A DNA stretch of 64,000 nucleotides, from the NCBI GenBank assembly GCA_944383825.1, contig CALWRA010000003.1:1-64000 (forward strand). The letters run 5' to 3'. The stretch is from an uncultured Acetatifactor sp. (GTDB taxonomy: Bacteria > Bacillota > Clostridia > Lachnospirales > Lachnospiraceae). Every line of letters starts with the position of its first letter. The first letter of the stretch is position 1. Below the pieces are notes generated by a model, which did not search any database, was not told the origin of the DNA, and worked only from the letters and a program-made list of their open reading frames with translations. This document shows positions 22,429 through 31,851 of the stretch, in pieces. A program made the position numbers and the translations under genes.

Positions 22429-23106
22429 ATGGCGCTGATATATGTGGTGGAAGACGACAAAAGCATACAGGAGATAGAGACTTTTGCGCTGACCAACGTG
22501 GGCTATCGGGTGGAAGGCTTTCTCTGCGCATCGGAGTTTTATGAGGCGATTGACAGAGAGCTGCCTGATTTGATTCTGATGGATGTGATGCTTCCGGATG
22601 AGGACGGGCTGAGTATTGTAAAAAAGCTGCGTATGCGTAGGGACACGGTTACGGTTCCGGTCATTATGGTTACTGCAAAAACAACGGAGCTTGACAAGGT
22701 CAAAGGACTGGACATCGGGGCGGATGATTATATCACAAAGCCTTTTGGAGTAATGGAGCTGATTTCCCGGGTGAAGGCCATGCTCAGAAGGAGCGCCCGC
22801 CCGGAGGAAAAAGAGAAAATACTTCGTCTGGGAAATGTGGTTTTGGACAGTGAGAAGCATGCGGTTTACGTAAATGATACGCCCTGCGAGCTGACCTACA
22901 AGGAATATGAGCTGTTAAAGTTATTGATGACAAATGCGGGAATTGTCACTACACGGGAAGTGATTTTGGACCGGATTTGGGGAATTGATTTTGAAGGAGA
23001 ATCCAGAACACTGGATATGCACATAAAAACCCTGCGCCAAAAGCTGAAGGAAGAGGGAAGCCTGATAAAAACAGTGAGAAACGTGGGATATATTATGAAT
23101 ACTTAA
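22429..23106 (+). CDS. PhoP-like OmpR-family response regulator
   Basis: 225 residues. Receiver domain with acidic pocket VVEDD and phospho-acceptor Asp52 (LILMDVMLP), Thr in VTAKT and Lys in ITKPFG. The C-terminal winged helix (about 130-225) ends with the OmpR-type pattern SRTLDMHIKTLRQKL...IKTVRNVGYIM. It is followed by a sensor kinase and surrounded by phosphate genes, so it is most likely the PhoP of this organism. GGAGGAG precedes the start. Confidence 0.9.
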   Translation: MALIYVVEDDKSIQEIETFALTNVGYRVEGFLCASEFYEAIDRELPDLILMDVMLPDEDGLSIVKKLRMRRDTVTVPVIMVTAKTTELDKVKGLDIGADDYITKPFGVMELISRVKAMLRRSARPEEKEKILRLGNVVLDSEKHAVYVNDTPCELTYKEYELLKLLMTNAGIVTTREVILDRIWGIDFEGESRTLDMHIKTLRQKLKEEGSLIKTVRNVGYIMNT

Positions 23107-23128
23107 AAGGGGTACGGGACTGGAAAGC

Positions 23129-24448
23129 ATGAAAAGAAAAATCAACAGAAAGCTGGTGCTGATCGCAACGCTTGCCATTTTTCTCACGATGCTGCTGATT
23201 ACGGCGGTATATTACGACCTGTTCCGCCGTCAGGTCTTTGAGGATCTGCGGGCGTACACCATGATGTTTAAGGAGGGCTGGCAGCCTTCGCAAATTCAGG
23301 AAATCAGCGGGGAGCTGGAAGAATACAATATGAGGGTCACTCTCATTGGAGAGGATGGAGAAGTAAAGTTTGACAGCGAGGCTGACAGCTCCGATATGGA
23401 GAATCACAGTGAGAGACCGGAGGTGGCGGAGGCTCTGGAACAGGGAGAGGGTCAGGCGGTGAGACGTTCCGAGACTCTGTCCGAAAATACATTTTATTAT
23501 GCCGTGCTTTTGGAGGACGGGGACGTGCTGCGCATAGCCAAGGATGCGGGAAGCATTTACAGCATTTTTTTCAAGGCGTTGCCCAGCCTGGGGCTGGTGC
23601 TGGCCATGCTGATTGTTCTGTGCATGGTGATTGCTCACTACCTGACGGCCAGGATCATTGCTCCTATAGAGCGTCTGGCGGAAAATCTTGACGAGAACGG
23701 GGAGAGAACGGATTACGAAGAGCTGACTCCTTTTATCAGTATGATAAAGAAGCAGCATGACGATATTATCAAAAATGCCAGGATGCGTCAGGAGTTTACA
23801 GCCAATGTGACTCATGAGCTGAAAACTCCCCTGACCTCCATATCGGGATATGCAGAGCTGATTGAGACGGGTATGGCGTCGGAAACAGATGTGGTGCGGT
23901 TTGCGCATGGAATTCACAGCAGCGCGAACCGTCTTTTGATTTTAATCAACGACATTATCAGATTGTCGGAGCTGGACGGAACGGAAGAGGAGATTTCCTT
24001 TGAACGGCTGAATCTGTACCAGTTGGCAGGAAATTGTGTGGAGATGCTGGCAATGAATGCGGAAAAGCATGGAGTGACCATCCGGCTGACAGGTATGGAA
24101 TGCTATATCACAGGCAATAGACAGATGATTGAAGAGTTGCTCTTTAATCTGTGCGATAACGCCATACGGTACAATAATGAAGGCGGCAGTGTGCAGGTGG
24201 AGGTTTATCCAAAGCAAGGACAGACGGTTCTAATGGTAAAGGATACGGGAATCGGCATTCCAAAGGAGCACCAGGAAAGAATATTCGAGCGGTTTTACAG
24301 AGTGGATAAAAGCCGGTCCAAATCCACCGGCGGAACGGGACTTGGACTTGCCATAGTAAAGCATATTATTGCACAGCACAACGCCGGGATGGAGCTTGAC
24401 AGCGAGTTGGGAAAGGGAACGTCCATTCAGGTGATTTTTAAAGAATAA
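23129..24448 (+). CDS. PhoR-like sensor histidine kinase
   Basis: 439 residues. Membrane helices at about 8-28 and 152-172 enclose an extracytoplasmic sensor loop. Next come a short HAMP-like linker, the H-box with phosphorylated His229 (THELKTPLTSISG), and the ATPase domain with NLCDNAIRYN (N box), DTGIGIP (G1) and GTGLGLAIVKHI (G2). It phosphorylates the regulator encoded 22 bases upstream. In the known PhoR scheme PhoU and PstSCAB signal phosphate state to it. Confidence 0.9.
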   Translation: MKRKINRKLVLIATLAIFLTMLLITAVYYDLFRRQVFEDLRAYTMMFKEGWQPSQIQEISGELEEYNMRVTLIGEDGEVKFDSEADSSDMENHSERPEVAEALEQGEGQAVRRSETLSENTFYYAVLLEDGDVLRIAKDAGSIYSIFFKALPSLGLVLAMLIVLCMVIAHYLTARIIAPIERLAENLDENGERTDYEELTPFISMIKKQHDDIIKNARMRQEFTANVTHELKTPLTSISGYAELIETGMASETDVVRFAHGIHSSANRLLILINDIIRLSELDGTEEEISFERLNLYQLAGNCVEMLAMNAEKHGVTIRLTGMECYITGNRQMIEELLFNLCDNAIRYNNEGGSVQVEVYPKQGQTVLMVKDTGIGIPKEHQERIFERFYRVDKSRSKSTGGTGLGLAIVKHIIAQHNAGMELDSELGKGTSIQVIFKE

Positions 24449-24495
24449 ATAAAAGAAGAAAGCCGGCTGTTGTCTGTTTTTGTCGGCATGAACAT

Positions 24496-24535
24496 AAAAA
24501 GCCCTGAAACAGCCGGGATATGGCCGTTTCAGGGC
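24496..24535 (-). terminator. Terminator of the MFS gene (convergent region)
   Basis: GCCCTGAAAC (24501-24510) and GTTTCAGGGC (24526-24535) are perfect arms with extra GCC/GGC pairing inside. On the minus strand the stem is followed by TTTTT (24500-24496), so it terminates the leftward transporter gene. It may also stop the kinase transcript from the other side. Confidence 0.8.
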
Positions 24536-24570
24536 AAATTGTCTATTTGACGGAGGTTCCTGATGCTGGT

Positions 24571-25818
24571 TTAAATGGATTCCTTTTTGTTTTTGGGAAT
24601 GAGGAAAAAGCTGATAAACAGCGCTATGATATACAGGATGAAGGTAAAATACAAAACATTCTGATAGCCCACGGGATTGATGCTGTTGCCGTGAGCGTCC
24701 GTTACGAAGCTTCCTGTATGGTTTACAATATAGGTTGCGATCTGATTGCCTGTAAGTCCGGCGAAAGCCCAGGCGGACAGGCAGAGTCCGTGTATCCGGC
24801 TTATGGACTTCATTCCGAAATGATCGGACAAAAGCGCAGGAACATTGCTGAAGCCGCCGCCATAGCAGGCATTGATTACGAACAAAAGGGGAATGACAAG
24901 AAAAGCATAGCCGTTGCCGATTCCATCCGTAAGAATCGTCAGTCCGGTAAATATAATGGACAATACGAAAATCATTTTATAAACGGTATTTCTGTCCTTC
25001 ATATGATCGGCCCAGGCTGAAAAGCCAAGACGTCCTCCCGCATTGAAAACAGCAGTAATGGAGCTGACAACGCCGGCAAAGGCCACAAGCCCGATGGCTT
25101 TCACAATGCTTTTCTCCTGAGAGATCAAGGCAAGCCCGCAGGTGATATTGATGTAGAACATCAGCCAGATACCGATAAAGGTTTTGTTTTTCAGAATGCT
25201 GAGCACGCTCTCCGAGCTTTTTTCATGAGGTTCGGACCAGCCCTCAGGCTTTGCCAAAAGCAGATGCCCGGTGAACATCAGCAGGAAATAAAATGCTGCA
25301 AGCATGTAGAACATGGCTACGATTCCGAACTGATTCTGAAGAAATTCGATCAAAGGGCTTGCGATTACCTTGGCGAGACCGAAGCCTGCAATTGCCAGGC
25401 CTGTGGCCAGTCCCTTCTGGTCACTGAACCACAGCATCAGAGTCTTGACGGGAGATAAATATCCCGTTCCCAGTCCAATGCCCATTATGACCCCGTAAAA
25501 TAGAAAAATACCGACCACCGATCTATGCTGTATGGAAAAGCCTGTGCCTGCCATGCCTGCCGCAAAGCAGATTGCCGCCACCAGAGAAGATCTGTGAATG
25601 TCTCTTTCCACGAAGGGTCCAAGGAAGGCGGCGGACATGCCCAAAAAGAAAATAGCCAGGCTGAAAGCCCATTCAATGGTTCCCTTGGAAACGCTTCCGC
25701 CGAAATGCTCTACGATGGTTTCGCTAACAAGCGACCAGCAGTATACAGTGCCGATACTGCAATGAATCAATAATGCCGGAATAGCGGCGCGTACCCATTT
25801 GTTTTGACACTTTTTCAT
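24571..25818 (-). CDS. MFS transporter, OFA (oxalate/formate antiporter-like) family
   Basis: 415 residues with about 12 hydrophobic helices. The N-terminal pattern IHCSIGTVYCWSLVSETIVEHFG and the loop GYLSPVKTLMLWFSDQKGLATGLAIAGFG are typical of the OFA subfamily of the major facilitator superfamily (OxlT-related). Members exchange small carboxylates such as oxalate, formate or lactate. The substrate cannot be read from sequence. It is a single-gene transcript on the minus strand with its own terminator. Confidence 0.85.
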   Translation of the reverse strand: MKKCQNKWVRAAIPALLIHCSIGTVYCWSLVSETIVEHFGGSVSKGTIEWAFSLAIFFLGMSAAFLGPFVERDIHRSSLVAAICFAAGMAGTGFSIQHRSVVGIFLFYGVIMGIGLGTGYLSPVKTLMLWFSDQKGLATGLAIAGFGLAKVIASPLIEFLQNQFGIVAMFYMLAAFYFLLMFTGHLLLAKPEGWSEPHEKSSESVLSILKNKTFIGIWLMFYINITCGLALISQEKSIVKAIGLVAFAGVVSSITAVFNAGGRLGFSAWADHMKDRNTVYKMIFVLSIIFTGLTILTDGIGNGYAFLVIPLLFVINACYGGGFSNVPALLSDHFGMKSISRIHGLCLSAWAFAGLTGNQIATYIVNHTGSFVTDAHGNSINPVGYQNVLYFTFILYIIALFISFFLIPKNKKESI

Positions 25819-26014
25819 CTCTAGACCTCGATTCTCTTGTATTTTTATGAAATTTGTCTGACATACTTAAATATAATACTCCAAAAAGCAACAGAATGCA
25901 AGGTTACGTACAGGAAAGATGAAGGAAAGTACAATCTGCTTGAAAAGAACTCATAAATATGCTATTCTCAATTCAGAACAAATGTTTGTAGGATGACGGA
26001 AAGAGGAAGTGAAA

Positions 26015-26248
26015 ATGAAAAATGATGACAAGCTGGTGGAAGAAATACTGAAGCATCTGGACAGTGAGCTGGAAAAGGGAGCGGTGCGCATGAGTGTCAC
26101 CGTTGATGAGAGCTGTGGAGTGGAGAAAACGGTCTCACATAAATGCTGCAACAGCTATGGAAGACCGGCTGTGGAAACAGTAGGGCTTCTCGACATGTAT
26201 ACGGATTTGAATTCCGGCAGGCCGGACAGAGACCATGAACTTCTTTAA
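26015..26248 (+). CDS. Small hypothetical protein
   Basis: 77 residues from ATG 26015, placed 8 bases after AGAGGAAG; the GTG at 26009 lies at the edge of that site and is less likely. The first half is a charged helix (DDKLVEEILKHLDSELEKGAVRM). Then come a strand-like VTVDESCGVEKTV, a Cys pair (KCCNSYGR) and a short tail. No known domain. It lies 42 bases before the epimerase gene and may be cotranscribed with it. Confidence 0.55.
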   Translation: MKNDDKLVEEILKHLDSELEKGAVRMSVTVDESCGVEKTVSHKCCNSYGRPAVETVGLLDMYTDLNSGRPDRDHELL

Positions 26249-26290
26249 GAGTCTGCAGCCGGCAAAAAGGAATGGCAAACAGGAGGAAAA

Positions 26291-27193
26291 ATGAAAATAC
26301 TGGTAATTGGCGGCAGCTATTTTTATGGAAGAGTGTTTGTGATGAAGTATGCAGGGGAACATAATATCACGGTAGCGAATCGTGGGACTTATTCCATGAG
26401 TCAATTCGGCGTCAGACAGATTACCGGAGACCGAAGGGATGAGGCTTTGTGGAAACAGTGTGTGGGGGATTATGATGTGATCGTGGATTTCTGCGCCTAT
26501 GAGAAGGGAGACGTTCAAGGCGTGCTGAATCGTATGAAGGGCAGGACCGGGCAGTATATTTTGATCAGCACAGTGGATGTATATCGAAGAGGAACGGGGG
26601 AAATGAAAAAGGAGGATGCTCCTTTTGAGAAGCGCAGCTTCCCCGGAGACGCGGGAAAATATATCCAGGGCAAGGTGGCGTTGGAGGAGGAATTAAAAGA
26701 GGCTTTTGCACGGACAGACGTTCATTATACGGCGCTTCGTCCGGCTATACTTTACGGACCCTACAATTACGCCCCGCGGGAAGCTCTTTTTATACGTCTG
26801 GCGGTGCAAAACCGTCTTCTGCCCCGTATTGCGGATGCGGAAGGAGGCTTCCAGCTTGTCTATGTAGAGGATGCGGCGCGGGCCATAGAGAAATGTCTGT
26901 TGAATGAAAAAGCCTACGGGCAGGCGTATAATCTCTGTGAGGAAACCATATGGAATTATGGGCTGTTTGCGGATATGCTGAATAAGGCTGCCGGGGAAGA
27001 GCTTCAGGAAATTCCCCTGACTGTGTCCCAAGCGCAGGAGCGCGGCTTTCCCCTGCCGTTTCCCGTATACCGTGAGGAGACAGAGTTATATTCCAATGAG
27101 AAAAGTGTCCGGGATCTGGGAGTGATTTATACCAAGCCGGCGGAAGGTATGGCTAAAACCTATGCTGCTTTTGAGGGGGTTTACAAAGGCTGA
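26291..27193 (+). CDS. NAD(P)-dependent epimerase/dehydratase-family protein
   Basis: 300 residues, extended SDR fold. It opens with KILVIGGSYFYGRVFV, the nucleotide-binding glycines at residues 7-12, followed by DVIVDFCAY, LISTVDVY and LRPAILYGPYNY. The usual catalytic Tyr-x-x-x-Lys appears as YIQGKVALE. The substrate (nucleotide sugar or similar) is not evident and no sugar-pathway genes adjoin. GGAGGA precedes the ATG and a terminator overlaps the stop codon. Confidence 0.8.
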   Translation: MKILVIGGSYFYGRVFVMKYAGEHNITVANRGTYSMSQFGVRQITGDRRDEALWKQCVGDYDVIVDFCAYEKGDVQGVLNRMKGRTGQYILISTVDVYRRGTGEMKKEDAPFEKRSFPGDAGKYIQGKVALEEELKEAFARTDVHYTALRPAILYGPYNYAPREALFIRLAVQNRLLPRIADAEGGFQLVYVEDAARAIEKCLLNEKAYGQAYNLCEETIWNYGLFADMLNKAAGEELQEIPLTVSQAQERGFPLPFPVYREETELYSNEKSVRDLGVIYTKPAEGMAKTYAAFEGVYKG

Positions 27194-27215
27194 CGCCGGA
27201 GCATCAGCCTTTTTT
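27185..27215 (+). terminator. Terminator of the epimerase gene
   Basis: AAAGGCTGA (27185-27193) pairs with TCAGCCTTT (27204-27212), followed by more T to 27215. The left arm contains the epimerase stop codon. Confidence 0.85.
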
Positions 27216-27324
27216 CGTTTATTTCTATGGAAAAGCCGGTGTCACAGTGTCAAGTTTTTGGCTTATGAGGAATACAATAGTAACAGATGATTGTAATTCC
27301 GCAACGGGACACAGGAGGGATGGA

Positions 27325-27702
27325 ATGGAACGAGTTTCGACACCGAAAAAGATACCGGTTATTTTTTTATTGAAATGCCTGCTTTTTTCTTACATATTGA
27401 CTGCAGCGCTGCTGCTTTTGCTGGCATTTCTCCTTTATAAGGCGGGGCTTACGGAAAAAATTGTATCCATTGCAATAATAGCTATTTATGTAGGGGCAAC
27501 TTTTTTTGCCGGGCTTCTGGCAGGGAAAAAAATGCAGAGCCGCAGATTTTTGTGGGGGCTTTTGATGGGAAGCGCCTATTTTCTTGTACTGGTGTTGGTA
27601 TCCCTGGCAGTCAATCATTCTGTGGGAGAATTTACGGATTCCTTTCTTACCACATTGGTTTTATGCGCCGCGGGAGGAATGCTTGGGGGAATGATGAGCT
27701 AG
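27325..27702 (+). CDS. TIGR04086-type four-helix membrane protein
   Basis: 125 residues from ATG 27325, with GGAGGGA 6-8 bases upstream. Four hydrophobic helices (about 13-35, 41-62, 69-92, 98-122) separated by short basic turns, with the basic loop AGKKMQSRRFLWG before the third helix. It matches the TIGR04086/YrzE-like membrane family, which in Clostridia commonly stands directly before the SCIFF peptide gene, as here. Its function is not known; the linkage suggests a role in SCIFF export or membrane handling (inference). Confidence 0.8.
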   Translation: MERVSTPKKIPVIFLLKCLLFSYILTAALLLLLAFLLYKAGLTEKIVSIAIIAIYVGATFFAGLLAGKKMQSRRFLWGLLMGSAYFLVLVLVSLAVNHSVGEFTDSFLTTLVLCAAGGMLGGMMS

Positions 27703-27749
27703 CGCGGTGGCCTTTTGTGCCATTATGGCATTATTTTGCAAAAACCCCT

Positions 27750-27777
27750 TTTACAAATTTCATATTTGTGATATACT
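27750..27777 (+). promoter_or_regulatory. Promoter of scfA
   Basis: TTTACA (27750-27755), 16 bases, TATACT (27772-27777), 56 bases before the SCIFF start. It gives the peptide gene its own transcript. Confidence 0.6.
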
Positions 27778-27832
27778 ACTAAAAGTTTATTAGTCCATTG
27801 TTTATTTATTGCATAAGGAGGATGTTTTAAAA

Positions 27833-27976
27833 ATGAAGCATATAAAGACATTGACGACAAGAGATCTGAAGGAGTCCATGAAAAAGGGAGGCTGCGGAGA
27901 ATGCCAGACTTCCTGCCAGTCAGCCTGCAAGACCTCTTGTACCGTAGGCAACCAGAGCTGCGAAAAGATCAAATAA
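27833..27976 (+). CDS. scfA: SCIFF six-cysteine ranthipeptide precursor
   Basis: 47 residues, ATG after AAGGAGG (12 bases). MKHIKTLTTRDLKESMKKGG forms the leader recognised by the maturase, and the core has six Cys at 21, 24, 28, 32, 36 and 43 (six cysteines in forty-five). The maturase next door forms thioether bonds from Cys to neighbouring residues, giving a ranthipeptide. SCIFF is nearly universal in Clostridia; its role is unsettled, with a signalling peptide proposed. Confidence 0.96.
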   Translation: MKHIKTLTTRDLKESMKKGGCGECQTSCQSACKTSCTVGNQSCEKIK

Positions 27977-28011
27977 TTCACGAGATCATTAAATAAAGCG
28001 GGACTAGCATG

Positions 28012-28033
28012 AGCAGCGATTTCGGTCGCTGCT
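28012..28033 (+). promoter_or_regulatory. Hairpin between scfA and scfB
   Basis: AGCAGCGA (28012-28019) and TCGCTGCT (28026-28033) are perfect 8-bp arms with a 6-base loop, followed by TATTT. It is placed to lower maturase expression relative to peptide, as expected when a substrate peptide must exceed its enzyme. Confidence 0.6.
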
Positions 28034-28125
28034 TATTTACTGAGCAAGCCCCGGACAGCAGACGGGCAAAGGGCGCACCAGTGTCCGCAGCCGCCCGGAT
28101 ATGAAAATAGAAAGGAATAAAATCT

Positions 28126-29571
28126 GTGATACACCAATATAAAAACAACGGGTACAATATTGTCATGGATGTAAACAGCGGATCCGTTCATGTGGTGGAC
28201 GATATTGTTTACGATATGATTTCCCTGGTTGAGCCCCTTGTAAACGAAGGAATTAAGGATGCGGATACGATTAAGGCCGCCGTTCTCAATCTGGCGCATA
28301 TTCCTTATCCTGCGGAGGAGATTGCCGAAGCGGTTGACGAGGTGCTGGAGTTAGAGAAGGCGGGATTGCTTTTTGCTCCTGATGTGTATGAAAATTATGT
28401 GTTTGATTTCAAAAACAGACAGACAGTGGTAAAAGCTCTGTGTCTTCACATTGCCCATGACTGCAATCTGGCGTGTAAATACTGTTTTGCGGAGGAGGGC
28501 GAATATCATGGCCGGAGAGCCCTGATGAGCTTTGAAGTAGGAAAAAAAGCCCTCGATTTTCTGGTTGAGAATTCTGGGAATCGCAGAAATCTGGAGGTGG
28601 ATTTTTTCGGGGGAGAGCCTCTGATGAACTGGCAAGTAGTCAAAAAGCTGGTGGAATATGGAAGAAGCCTGGAGAAACCCTGTAATAAAAAATTCCGGTT
28701 TACCCTGACTACTAACGGGGTTCTGCTGAATGACGAAATTCTGGAATTTGTGAACCGGGAAATGGCCAATGTAGTTCTGAGCATTGACGGACGAAAAGAG
28801 ATTCATGATAACATGCGCCCCTTCAGAGGGGGCCGGGGAAGCTATGATATGATTGTTCCCAAATTTCAGAAGGTGGCGGAAAGCAGAGGACAGATGAATT
28901 ATTATGTGCGTGGGACCTTTACCCGTGAAAATCTGGATTTTTCCAGAGATGTTCTTCATCTGGCGGATCTGGGCTTTCAACAGATATCCGTGGAACCGGT
29001 TGTTGCGTCGTCCGAAGAGTCCTATGCAATTAGGGAAGAGGACATTCCTGTGCTGAAGGAGGAGTATGACAGACTGGCTGTGGAAATGCTGAAGCGCAGA
29101 AAAGATGGAAGAGGATTTCACTTTTTCCATTTTATGATCGATCTGGAGGGCGGACCCTGCGTTGCAAAGAGGCTTTCCGGCTGCGGTTCAGGGACGGAAT
29201 ACCTGGCGGTAACTCCCTGGGGAGATTTTTATCCCTGCCATCAGTTTGTAGGAAATGAAAAGTTCCTTATGGGAAATGTGGATAAGGGAATTGTCCGTCA
29301 GGACATCAGGGACGAGTTCAAATGCTGTAATGTGTATGCAAAGGAAAAATGCAGAAAGTGCTTTGCGAAATTTTACTGCAGCGGCGGCTGCGCAGCGAAT
29401 TCCTATCATTTCCACGGCAATATCAATGACGTCTACGACATCGGCTGCGAGCTCCAGAGAAAGCGTGTTGAATGTGCCATTATGATAAAGGCAGCGGAGG
29501 CCGAATGGGGCGATCGAATGGAAACAATGTCATCCGAAAAGGGCGGGAGGAGCGGAAATGAAGAAAAGTAA
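28126..29571 (+). CDS. scfB: SCIFF peptide maturase, radical SAM/SPASM thioether-forming enzyme
   Basis: 481 residues, GTG start after AAAGGAA. The N-terminal peptide-recognition domain (1-90, beginning MIHQYKNNGYNIVMDVNSGSVHVVDD) precedes the radical SAM core with the 4Fe-4S motif CNLACKYC. The C-terminal SPASM/twitch region holds the cysteines for auxiliary clusters (PCHQF, CCNVYAKEKCRKCFAKFYCSGGC). It links SCIFF cysteines through thioether bonds. The end overlaps secDF by 14 bases, tying peptide modification to a protein-export gene. Confidence 0.96.
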   Translation: MIHQYKNNGYNIVMDVNSGSVHVVDDIVYDMISLVEPLVNEGIKDADTIKAAVLNLAHIPYPAEEIAEAVDEVLELEKAGLLFAPDVYENYVFDFKNRQTVVKALCLHIAHDCNLACKYCFAEEGEYHGRRALMSFEVGKKALDFLVENSGNRRNLEVDFFGGEPLMNWQVVKKLVEYGRSLEKPCNKKFRFTLTTNGVLLNDEILEFVNREMANVVLSIDGRKEIHDNMRPFRGGRGSYDMIVPKFQKVAESRGQMNYYVRGTFTRENLDFSRDVLHLADLGFQQISVEPVVASSEESYAIREEDIPVLKEEYDRLAVEMLKRRKDGRGFHFFHFMIDLEGGPCVAKRLSGCGSGTEYLAVTPWGDFYPCHQFVGNEKFLMGNVDKGIVRQDIRDEFKCCNVYAKEKCRKCFAKFYCSGGCAANSYHFHGNINDVYDIGCELQRKRVECAIMIKAAEAEWGDRMETMSSEKGGRSGNEEK

Positions 29572-31831
29572 GGCTATTGTGATCCTGCTCTGCGTTCTTT
29601 TGCTTCTTGCAGGCGTTTCCTATGTGGACATTTACGGCATAGACAGAGAAGGGACTGCCAGCGCCTCGGATATTAAGCTGGGACTGGATCTGGCCGGCGG
29701 CGTGAGCATTACCTATCAGGTAGTGGGAGAGGAGGAGCCGGACAGCACGGATATGGCGGATACCATAGCCAAGCTTCAGCAGCGTGTTGAAAATTACAGC
29801 ACGGAGGCCATTGTCTATCAGGAGGGAACAGACAGAATCAATATTGAAATTCCTGGTGTTAACGACGCTAACGCCATTCTGGAAGAGCTGGGCAAGCCCG
29901 GCTCTCTGTATTTTATTTCGGAAACGAATTCTGAGGGACATGCAAATTATTCTCTTCAGCCGGTGACGGATGAAAATGGAGATGAGGTTTATGAGTATGT
30001 GCTAAATGAGTCTTTGGAGGAGTTGGAGGAAGATGGATCCATAGTTCTGGTGGGAACTGATGTCAGTGATGCCAGGGCGGGTGCTGCTGTGGATGCAATG
30101 GGAAACACAATCTATGTGGTAAATCTGACCATGACGGCGGAGGGAACGAAAAAGTTTGAGGACGCCACGCGAAATGCCTATGACAAAGGCGAGACCCTGG
30201 GAATCTATTACGATGGAAGCTTTGTCAGCGTGCCCTCCGTAAACGGTGTGTTCACTGATGGCGCGGCGCAAATATCCCCCATGGAATCTTATGAGGAGGC
30301 GGAAAGTCTTGCCTCTACGATCCGCATTGGAGGACTGAGCCTTGAATTGGAGGAGCTGCATTCTAAGGTGGTGGGAGCTCAGCTTGGAGTAGAGGCCATA
30401 GAAACCAGCCTGCAGGCGGGAGCCATCGGACTATTGATTGTGATTTTGTTTATGATCGCCGTATATTTTATTCCCGGTCTGGCTTCGGCAATCGGCCTTG
30501 GAATGTATGTGGCTCTGATTGTGCTTCTGCTCAATGGGTTTGATATGACGCTGACCTTGTCCGGAGTCGCCGGCATAATTCTTTCCATCGGCATGGCGGT
30601 GGATGCAAACGTTATTGTGTTTGCTCGCATCAGAGAGGAGCTCGCCACCGGAAAGACGGTGCGAAGCGCGGTGAAAATCGGGTTTGACAAGGCTCTGTCC
30701 GCGATTGTGGATGGAAATATCACCACATTAATTGCGGCTGGAATATTGCTGCTCTTGGGGCCGGGCACCATTCGGGGCTTTGCGCAGACGCTGGCTCTGG
30801 GGATTGTATTGTCTATGTTTACTGCCCTTGTGGTGACCAGATATGTGCTCCAGGCATTGTATGCCATTGGATTTAAGGATGAAAAATGGTATGGGGTAGG
30901 GAGGGAGAAGAAGCCAATAGACTTCCTCTCCAAAAGAGGCGTCTTTTTCAGTGCGTCCGCTGCAGTGGTTGCCGCGGGACTGATTGTTATGGCCGCTTAT
31001 CAGGTAAATACGGGAGAAGCCTTAAATTATAGTCTGGAATTCAGGGGAGGAACAGCTACGACGGTTACCTTTCAGGAGAGCATGACTCTTGAGCAGATTA
31101 ATGAGCGGGTGGTTCCCCTGATTGAAGAGACTGTGAACAGTCCGGTACAGATACAGACCGTTCAGGATTCCAACGAAGTGATTTTCAAAACCAATTCTCT
31201 GGATATTGACCAAAGAGAGGCTTTGAATCAGATGTTTCTGGAAAGTTTTAATTTGGGAGAAGACACAATTACTTCAGAGACCATAAGCTCCACCATCAGC
31301 GGTGAAATGAAAAGGGATACCATACTTGCAGTGGCTCTTTCCATTGTCTGCATGCTGATCTATATTCGTATCAGGTTCAGAGATATTCGTTTCGGAATCA
31401 GCAGTATTGTGGCTCTGCTTCACGATGTGCTTGTTGTAGTGGCCTTTTACGCGGTTGCAAGAGTGTCGGTGGGCAATACTTTTATCGCCTGCATACTGAC
31501 CATAGTGGGCTATTCCATCAATGCCACCATTGTGATTTTTGACAGAATAAGAGAAAATATGACTGTTATGACAAAGAAGAATGATCTGAAGGAGATTGTG
31601 AATAAAAGCATTACTCAGACACTGTCCAGGAGCATATTTACCTCTTTGACCACTTATATTATGGTGGGGGCCCTGTATGTGCTGGGAGTCACCAGTATCC
31701 GGGAGTTCGCGCTGCCGCTAATGGTGGGCATTGTGTGCGGAGCATATTCCTCCGTATGTATTGCGGGAGCTTTGTGGTATGCGCTGCGTATGAAATTTCC
31801 TTCCGCAAAGGAAGATGGCGACGCCCGCTGA
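29558..31831 (+). CDS. secDF: Fused SecD-SecF protein translocase subunit
   Basis: 757 residues joining SecD and SecF in one chain. N-terminal helix (5-24), P1 domain with LGLDLAGGVSITYQV, and a SecD membrane core with GMAVDANVIVFARIREEL. A second half begins near residue 455, with LEFRGGTATTVTF and SIVGYSINATIVIFDRIRENM. It uses the proton or sodium gradient to help complete protein export by SecYEG. The start lies within the scfB end, after GGGAGGAG. SecDF fusion is usual for part of the Firmicutes. Confidence 0.95.
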   Translation: MKKSKAIVILLCVLLLLAGVSYVDIYGIDREGTASASDIKLGLDLAGGVSITYQVVGEEEPDSTDMADTIAKLQQRVENYSTEAIVYQEGTDRINIEIPGVNDANAILEELGKPGSLYFISETNSEGHANYSLQPVTDENGDEVYEYVLNESLEELEEDGSIVLVGTDVSDARAGAAVDAMGNTIYVVNLTMTAEGTKKFEDATRNAYDKGETLGIYYDGSFVSVPSVNGVFTDGAAQISPMESYEEAESLASTIRIGGLSLELEELHSKVVGAQLGVEAIETSLQAGAIGLLIVILFMIAVYFIPGLASAIGLGMYVALIVLLLNGFDMTLTLSGVAGIILSIGMAVDANVIVFARIREELATGKTVRSAVKIGFDKALSAIVDGNITTLIAAGILLLLGPGTIRGFAQTLALGIVLSMFTALVVTRYVLQALYAIGFKDEKWYGVGREKKPIDFLSKRGVFFSASAAVVAAGLIVMAAYQVNTGEALNYSLEFRGGTATTVTFQESMTLEQINERVVPLIEETVNSPVQIQTVQDSNEVIFKTNSLDIDQREALNQMFLESFNLGEDTITSETISSTISGEMKRDTILAVALSIVCMLIYIRIRFRDIRFGISSIVALLHDVLVVVAFYAVARVSVGNTFIACILTIVGYSINATIVIFDRIRENMTVMTKKNDLKEIVNKSITQTLSRSIFTSLTTYIMVGALYVLGVTSIREFALPLMVGIVCGAYSSVCIAGALWYALRMKFPSAKEDGDAR

Positions 31832-31851
31832 AGCGGGAAAAGAGGTATAGA

